From NCBI GenBank assembly GCA_002428325.1, contig DIVR01000036.1, positions 1-28,205 of the forward strand: a stretch of DNA of 28,205 nucleotides, in the 5' to 3' direction. The DNA comes from a bacterium UBP4_UBA6127 (GTDB lineage: Bacteria; UBP4; UBA4092). How positions within the stretch are numbered: position 1 is the first letter of the stretch; each line of letters begins with the position of its first letter. This document shows positions 24,088 through 28,205 of the stretch, in pieces. A program made the translations under genes and the position numbers. The notes beneath the pieces were generated by a model. That model worked only from the letters and a program-made list of their open reading frames with translations. It was not told the origin of the DNA and searched no databases.

Positions 24088-25248
24088 ATGGGTGAATTTA
24101 TTGGTAAGGGCCGGAAGGCTCGCCGGGCATATGGATTTGATGAGATTGCTATTGTTCCGGGTGCTGTCACTATCAATCCTAACGAAGTAGATATTTCATT
24201 CCAGATTCGTGACAAAAAGATTGCCGTCCCTATTATGGCATCTGCCATGGATGGGGTAGTGGATGTAAATTTTTCCATTGCTATGGGGAAAATGGGAGGC
24301 ATTGCCGTTTTAAACCTGGAAGGCGTTCAGACCCGTTATGAAAATCCGGGTGAAATTATTACCCAGTTAGTGGAATCTGATCCGGAAAAATCCACTGAGC
24401 TGTTCCAGAAAATGTATTTACCCCCTGTCCGGGAAGAGCTGATTGCCAAACGCATTCAGGAAATCAAAGCCCAGGGCGTTCCAGCTGTGGTCTCTGCGAT
24501 TCCGCAAAAGGCCGAAAAATATGCCAAAATCGCTGAAGAAGCTGGCGCGGACATTTTTCTGGTCCAATCCACCATTGCGACCGCCCGGCATATCACTTCT
24601 GAATATAAATCCCTGGATATTGCCCAGTTCTGTAAAGAGATAAAAATTCCTGTTATTTGCGGAAATACTGTTACTTTTGAAGCCTCTCTGGAACTAATGG
24701 AAAGTGGCATTGATGGTTTATTGGTAGGTGTTGGCCCGGGTGCTGCCTGCACCACCCGTGGTGTCCTGGGAATCGGTGTTCCTCAGGTTACAGCCACTGT
24801 GGATTGCGCTGCCGCCCGAGATTTCTATTTCCAGCGAACCGGTCGATATATTCCCATTATTACAGATGGTGGGATGAGTACCGGAGGAGATATCTGCAAA
24901 GCCTTTGCTTCCGGAGCTGATGCGGTCATGATCGGGTCTGCTTTTGCTAAATCCAAGGAAGCGCCCGGACGTGGGTATCACTGGGGAATGGCAACCCCTC
25001 ATCAGAACCTTCCCCGTGGAACCCGGATTCAAGTGGGTGTAACCGGTACTCTGGAAGAAATCCTTTTTGGGCCTGCCCATCTCGATGATGGGACTCAGAA
25101 TTTAATTGGGGCCCTTCGTACCTGCCTGGGTTCAGTCGGCGCTAAAAATATCCGGGAAATGCACCTGTGCGAAATGGTTATTGCCCCGGCAATCAAAACC
25201 GAAGGTAAGATTTTCCAGAAGAGTCAGCGGGTCGGCATGGGCAAATAA
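24088..25248 (+). CDS. guaB3: GuaB3-type IMP dehydrogenase-related protein
   Basis: 386 aa, shorter than standard IMP dehydrogenase because the CBS pair is absent. The TIM-barrel motifs are clear: VPIMASAMDGVVD, GGIAVLNLEGVQTRY, the active-site loop GVGPGAACTTRG with C221, and PIITDGGMSTGGDICKAFAS with GADAVMIGSAFA. N-terminal GKGRKARRAYGFDEIAIVPG is the usual GuaB3 start. GuaB3 proteins (TIGR01304) are known mainly from Actinobacteria and Cyanobacteria; some oxidise IMP to XMP, others have uncertain activity. A GAGGTAA site lies 7 bases before the ATG. It appears monocistronic, with a promoter at 23976 and a terminator at 25297. Confidence 0.93.
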   Translation: MGEFIGKGRKARRAYGFDEIAIVPGAVTINPNEVDISFQIRDKKIAVPIMASAMDGVVDVNFSIAMGKMGGIAVLNLEGVQTRYENPGEIITQLVESDPEKSTELFQKMYLPPVREELIAKRIQEIKAQGVPAVVSAIPQKAEKYAKIAEEAGADIFLVQSTIATARHITSEYKSLDIAQFCKEIKIPVICGNTVTFEASLELMESGIDGLLVGVGPGAACTTRGVLGIGVPQVTATVDCAAARDFYFQRTGRYIPIITDGGMSTGGDICKAFASGADAVMIGSAFAKSKEAPGRGYHWGMATPHQNLPRGTRIQVGVTGTLEEILFGPAHLDDGTQNLIGALRTCLGSVGAKNIREMHLCEMVIAPAIKTEGKIFQKSQRVGMGK

Positions 25249-25296
25249 GCCCTTTTCGATTCAGAATATACATTTTACAAAAAAACTGTTAATATG

Positions 25297-25340
25297 CCGG
25301 GAGGCTGGGGATCTTGAATCCCAAGCCCCCCGGTTTTCTT
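25297..25340 (+). terminator. Rho-independent terminator
   Basis: A 16-bp GC-rich stem with two mismatches (CCGGGAGGCTGGGGAT with ATCCCAAGCCCCCCGG) and a 5-base loop, followed by TTTTCTT, 48 bases after guaB3. Confidence 0.9.
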
Positions 25341-25372
25341 ATACTTAAATTTCTCTAATAGAAAGGATTATC

Positions 25373-26707
25373 ATGTTGAGTATTAAAAAAATTATTCTGA
25401 CCGCCTTATTGGCAGTGGTGGCTGGATGTCTGGCTTTCAGTAGCCCTGCAATGGATTCCAGTTCCAGCGCGGCAGATTCTACCCAGGGGACTCAGCCTTT
25501 TGACTGGATGGAAAAAATCAAGTTTTCCGGGGATATCCGAGCCCGGGTAGAGGGTACAAATAATCTGGATTTAAATTCAGAGCAGGATGATTCGGACCAG
25601 CGGCTTTTAACCCGGATAAGACTGATGATGGAAGCAGAGTTCTGTCCCGAGTTTAAAGCGGTGGTCCGGCTTCGGGATGCCCGGGAGTTTTTCTCTGAGG
25701 CATCTCCCAATACCAACGAAGACTCTGTGGATTTGAGCCTGGCTTATGTCGATGTAAAAGCTCCCCAAGAGATTCCTCTGACCCTTCGATTAGGCCGGCA
25801 GGAATTGGTTTATGGCGATAAACGGTTTGTATCCAATTCAGAATGGTCTGCCGGGGGAAAGTCATTCGATGCCGCCAAACTGACCTGGAAAGAGGGAAGC
25901 AGCTGGGTGGACTTGTTTTGGGGAAGTGTGGTTAAAACAGAACGATATTCCTTTGACGACTCGGATAAAAACACCCATCTGGCCGGATTATATGGTTCCC
26001 TGCAACCCTGGAAAAACACCGTAGCGGATGCGTATCTCCTTTATAAATATACCGATGAGGAAAACACTAAAGGAGAAAATGGCAGCCTGGGCGGTCAGGA
26101 TATCTATACTCTTGGCAGCCGGGTGAAAGGTAAACAGGGTTCATGGGATTATAATGCTGAACTGGCAGGCCAATTCGGAAAATATGGTTCGGATGATATC
26201 CGGGCCTGGGCTTTGGCTCTCGCCGGAGGTTATACCTTTGATTCACCTCTGAAACCCCGAATCGGAATGGAATTAAATCATGGTTCGGGTGATTCCGACC
26301 CCAAGGATGGTACTCATGAAAGTTTTGATATCCTTTATCCGTCCAACCATTATAAATATGGGTATAATGACCTGTTCAGTCTCCGTAACCTGACCGATCT
26401 CCGACTGGTCAGTTCCTGCCAACCTGCTAAAAAATGGCTAGTTACCGGGGATTGCCATTTCTACTGGTTAGATGATGTCAATGATGCCTGGTATGACTGT
26501 CGAGGTAAAGTGATTCGGAAAGATTCTACCGGTACGGCGGATTCATTTTTGGGTGAGGAAATAGGGTTGCTGGTCAATTACAACCTGAATCCTAACTGGA
26601 AATTCGAATCCGGGTATGCCCATTTCTTTGCCGGACCTTACCTGGAAGATACCGGTTCCAGCGATGACACTGATTTTGGCTGGTTGCAGGTAGTTTATTC
26701 CTTTTAA
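25373..26707 (+). CDS. Outer-membrane beta-barrel, alginate-export-like
   Basis: 444 aa with a signal peptide (KKIILTALLAVVAGCLAF), then an acidic Ser-rich stretch and an alginate-export-type (PF13372) barrel. Typical features are KFSGDIRARVEG at the first strand, LTRIRLMMEAEF, LTLRLGRQELVYGDKRFVS, GKSFDAAKLTW, and alternating strands up to the final aromatic ...VVYSF, the C-terminal signal for barrel insertion by BAM. It implies an outer membrane, and probably forms a channel for an anionic sugar polymer or other solute. A VAGC sequence at 16-19 resembles a lipobox, but a barrel is more consistent with signal peptidase I cleavage. An AAGGA site precedes the ATG. Confidence 0.88.
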   Translation: MLSIKKIILTALLAVVAGCLAFSSPAMDSSSSAADSTQGTQPFDWMEKIKFSGDIRARVEGTNNLDLNSEQDDSDQRLLTRIRLMMEAEFCPEFKAVVRLRDAREFFSEASPNTNEDSVDLSLAYVDVKAPQEIPLTLRLGRQELVYGDKRFVSNSEWSAGGKSFDAAKLTWKEGSSWVDLFWGSVVKTERYSFDDSDKNTHLAGLYGSLQPWKNTVADAYLLYKYTDEENTKGENGSLGGQDIYTLGSRVKGKQGSWDYNAELAGQFGKYGSDDIRAWALALAGGYTFDSPLKPRIGMELNHGSGDSDPKDGTHESFDILYPSNHYKYGYNDLFSLRNLTDLRLVSSCQPAKKWLVTGDCHFYWLDDVNDAWYDCRGKVIRKDSTGTADSFLGEEIGLLVNYNLNPNWKFESGYAHFFAGPYLEDTGSSDDTDFGWLQVVYSF

Positions 26708-26717
26708 TAAGGGTTTC

Positions 26718-26747
26718 TTGACCTGCCTGCTAATCATTGCATATAAG
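26718..26747 (+). promoter_or_regulatory. Sigma-70-like promoter
   Basis: TTGACC (26718-26723), 18-base spacer, TATAAG (26742-26747), 41 bases upstream of the gene at 26788. Confidence 0.65.
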
Positions 26748-26787
26748 ACTTTTTGACCGATTCACAACCTACAGAGGGTGAGAAGGG

Positions 26788-27225
26788 TTGATAGCAAAGA
26801 CTCAAAAGATTGTTCTTAAGAATCCTTTATCTGCCAGTCTTACTCTCTGGCTCTTACAAAGCATTCCCATTTTTATCGGTTACGGCCTTTATATTTTTTA
26901 TTTAATTGAATATGATTTTAATCATCTCTTCTGGGTTGACTCACTTAGGGAACTCTTATTCCCGGAAGCAGGTGCCGATTTATTTAATTTCCTGACTCTG
27001 TTATTGATCCTCTGGGTGGGTATTCGGAACTTTATCTTTCGATTAGAAATTAAAGAAGAGGGTCTCTGGTATCGGACCGAAATCGGGTTATCAGGCCTTA
27101 TCCCCTGGCAACTCGTTATTCACCTGAGTTATATCTCACTTATCCAGGTGACCAGAACCAGAATTTTCTGGAGTACTCCAGTGAGACTCCTGGTTATCAC
27201 TATGACACCTTTCTACTTAAGGTAG
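26788..27225 (+). CDS. Hypothetical membrane protein, shorter tandem paralogue
   Basis: 145 aa from TTG 26788 (AGAAGGG immediately upstream; start uncertain). Two membrane segments (about residues 19-40 and 65-83) are followed by IRNFIFRLEIKEEGLWYRTE and LIPWQ. The same blocks occur in the next gene (VLKNPFS, IRNFIFKLEIRETGLGYWSE, FIPWS), so the two are paralogues. This copy then departs from its partner and stops, lacking the C-terminal part of more than 150 residues with further membrane segments. It may be a truncated duplicate or a genuinely short form. No family recognised. It has its own promoter. Confidence 0.65.
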   Translation: MIAKTQKIVLKNPLSASLTLWLLQSIPIFIGYGLYIFYLIEYDFNHLFWVDSLRELLFPEAGADLFNFLTLLLILWVGIRNFIFRLEIKEEGLWYRTEIGLSGLIPWQLVIHLSYISLIQVTRTRIFWSTPVRLLVITMTPFYLR

Positions 27226-27249
27226 ATATACCGAAGCGTTGATCCTGGA

Positions 27250-27278
27250 TTGACTTACCCATCCCTCTCGCATATAAT
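27250..27278 (+). promoter_or_regulatory. Strong sigma-70-like promoter
   Basis: TTGACT (27250-27255), exactly 17 bases, TATAAT (27273-27278), 44 bases before the ATG at 27322. This is the best promoter match in the window. Confidence 0.8.
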
Positions 27279-27321
27279 GCCTTTGACAGGGATTAAATCT
27301 TGTTAGGAGAGGGAACAACGA

Positions 27322-28205
27322 ATGGCTGGCTCGCAAAAAACGGTTCTGAAGAATCCTTTTTCGCTGAATATTTCCTTAGGGTTGCTGGTATTGATGATTT
27401 TGGGATTATTTACAGGGCTGTATTATCTGAGTCCGATTGAGAAGTTCCCATCAATTACTAATTCCCTAATGGTGGGTTTCATGATCCTGGGCCTGTGGCT
27501 CATTATCCGAAATTTTATTTTTAAGCTGGAAATCAGAGAGACCGGACTTGGGTATTGGAGTGAAACCGGGCAGTCGGTGTTCATTCCCTGGTCGAATATT
27601 AAAAGATTCTCTACCCGAAAAAGTGTCCTCTTGAAACGGCGACTGGAGATTCACTGTGAAAATGAGGGGAAACCCCAAACTTTAAGCCTTTGGGCTGTTA
27701 CCGCCTGGCAGAATCCTGAATTCATGGAACTCTTGGTTGAAAAAGCAGGCCTTTCTTTACCGGATGACTGGGAAAAACAAAAATCAAAATCTATCCAGAT
27801 AGACACTTGGATAGCCTATGTTTTTGGAGGATTCTTTCTGGCTTTTTTGATTTATCACTTAATTCACATCTTCTTTATAGATAAATCTATTGTTGTATTT
27901 GCTTCAGATTGGCTGCTGGTTGAGCCTCCCATCTTTATCTGTTTTATCTTGATTCTTATCCAATTTACCCTATGCAATCATTATCAGAAACAAAAAATTG
28001 CCGTTCAGTTTTACCTTTCACTACTGTTTTTACTATTAAGCATCCCTTATTTAAATGAATATTACAAAACGATTCAGTATGGTTTCATGGGCCATATGTT
28101 TTCATTAAACATTTCCATGAATGACTCCCTACTAAGATTATTAGTCGCTGCCTCCCTGGTTAGCTGCCTGTTTGCCGGGCTATATCCCTTCTGGACGAAG
28201 ACTCG
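27322..28205 (+). CDS. Hypothetical membrane protein, longer tandem paralogue (3' partial)
   Basis: The ATG at 27322 is preceded by AGGAGAGGG, and the frame stays open for 294 codons to the right edge, so the end is missing. The N-terminal half matches the gene at 26788: two membrane segments, then a soluble PH-like stretch with IRNFIFKLEIRETGLGYW and PWSNIKRF, LEIHCENEG, and an AWQNPEFMELLVEKAG helix. After residue about 160 come at least four further membrane segments. The layout resembles small bacterial PH-like membrane proteins but I do not recognise a family. It has a separate strong promoter. Confidence 0.8.
   Translation, partial: MAGSQKTVLKNPFSLNISLGLLVLMILGLFTGLYYLSPIEKFPSITNSLMVGFMILGLWLIIRNFIFKLEIRETGLGYWSETGQSVFIPWSNIKRFSTRKSVLLKRRLEIHCENEGKPQTLSLWAVTAWQNPEFMELLVEKAGLSLPDDWEKQKSKSIQIDTWIAYVFGGFFLAFLIYHLIHIFFIDKSIVVFASDWLLVEPPIFICFILILIQFTLCNHYQKQKIAVQFYLSLLFLLLSIPYLNEYYKTIQYGFMGHMFSLNISMNDSLLRLLVAASLVSCLFAGLYPFWTKT

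Noticed and set aside
25373..25460. A lipobox-like VAGC in the signal peptide of the porin
   Set aside because: The protein is a full-length barrel with a terminal aromatic residue; lipidation would be unusual and the Cys lies in the hydrophobic core, so I treat it as chance.

Overview
The window reads as a stretch of bacterial chromosome with moderate GC from a diderm (Gram-negative-type) lineage. It encodes an outer-membrane beta-barrel with an alginate-export-like fold, a golvesin-C/polysaccharide-deacetylase exoprotein, a GT39-type membrane glycosyltransferase, and a kinase-like/SUMF1 fusion of a kind common in environmental phyla. I cannot assign a phylum from sequence alone. No rRNA, tRNA or CRISPR array was seen.

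Region 1 (1-4980, + strand) is a polymorphic-toxin locus. It opens with the 3' end of an RHS-repeat gene whose AT-rich tip carries a SitA6/DUF2380-like HH-nuclease domain. Three tandem double-CXXC (SitI6-like) immunity paralogues follow. Beyond them lies a graveyard: the 5' remnant of a fourth CXXC gene, a 750-bp tandem unit (unknown 214-aa gene plus Rho-independent terminator) present as a 3' remnant, an intact copy and a 5' remnant, a small membrane protein, and a frameshifted piece of RHS body. This is the most dynamic part of the window.

Region 2 (5013-7918) is ordinary chromosome: a glycosyltransferase (-) divergent from a small membrane protein and a histidine phosphatase (+), closed by a perfect terminator. 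Region 3 (about 7920-9150) is an AT-rich islet between two perfect hairpins. It holds a small membrane protein and a gutted OLD/RecF-like AAA ATPase that keeps Walker A, signature and Walker B pieces but has lost its middle and C-terminus.

Region 4 (9289-17406, - strand) holds a polysaccharide deacetylase, an orphan sensor histidine kinase with tandem palindrome-bearing repeats upstream, and a YcaQ-type DNA glycosylase gene behind a frameshifted GNAT acetyltransferase. These are followed by a WYL regulator, a VOC-family protein, a YycJ/WalJ-type MBL hydrolase, RsmI, and a 34-residue membrane peptide not previously delimited by length-based gene calling.

Region 5 (17497-22257, - strand) is a compact likely operon read in the order: kinase-like/SUMF1 fusion with degenerate catalytic motifs, NAD-dependent epimerase, Bcp peroxiredoxin, DUF4432/aldose-epimerase-like protein. 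Region 6 (22821-28205, + strand) has separately promoted genes: a Gfo/Idh/MocA oxidoreductase, a GuaB3-type IMP-dehydrogenase-like protein, the alginate-export-like porin, and two tandem paralogous membrane proteins. The second paralogue runs off the right edge, and each has its own good sigma-70-like promoter.
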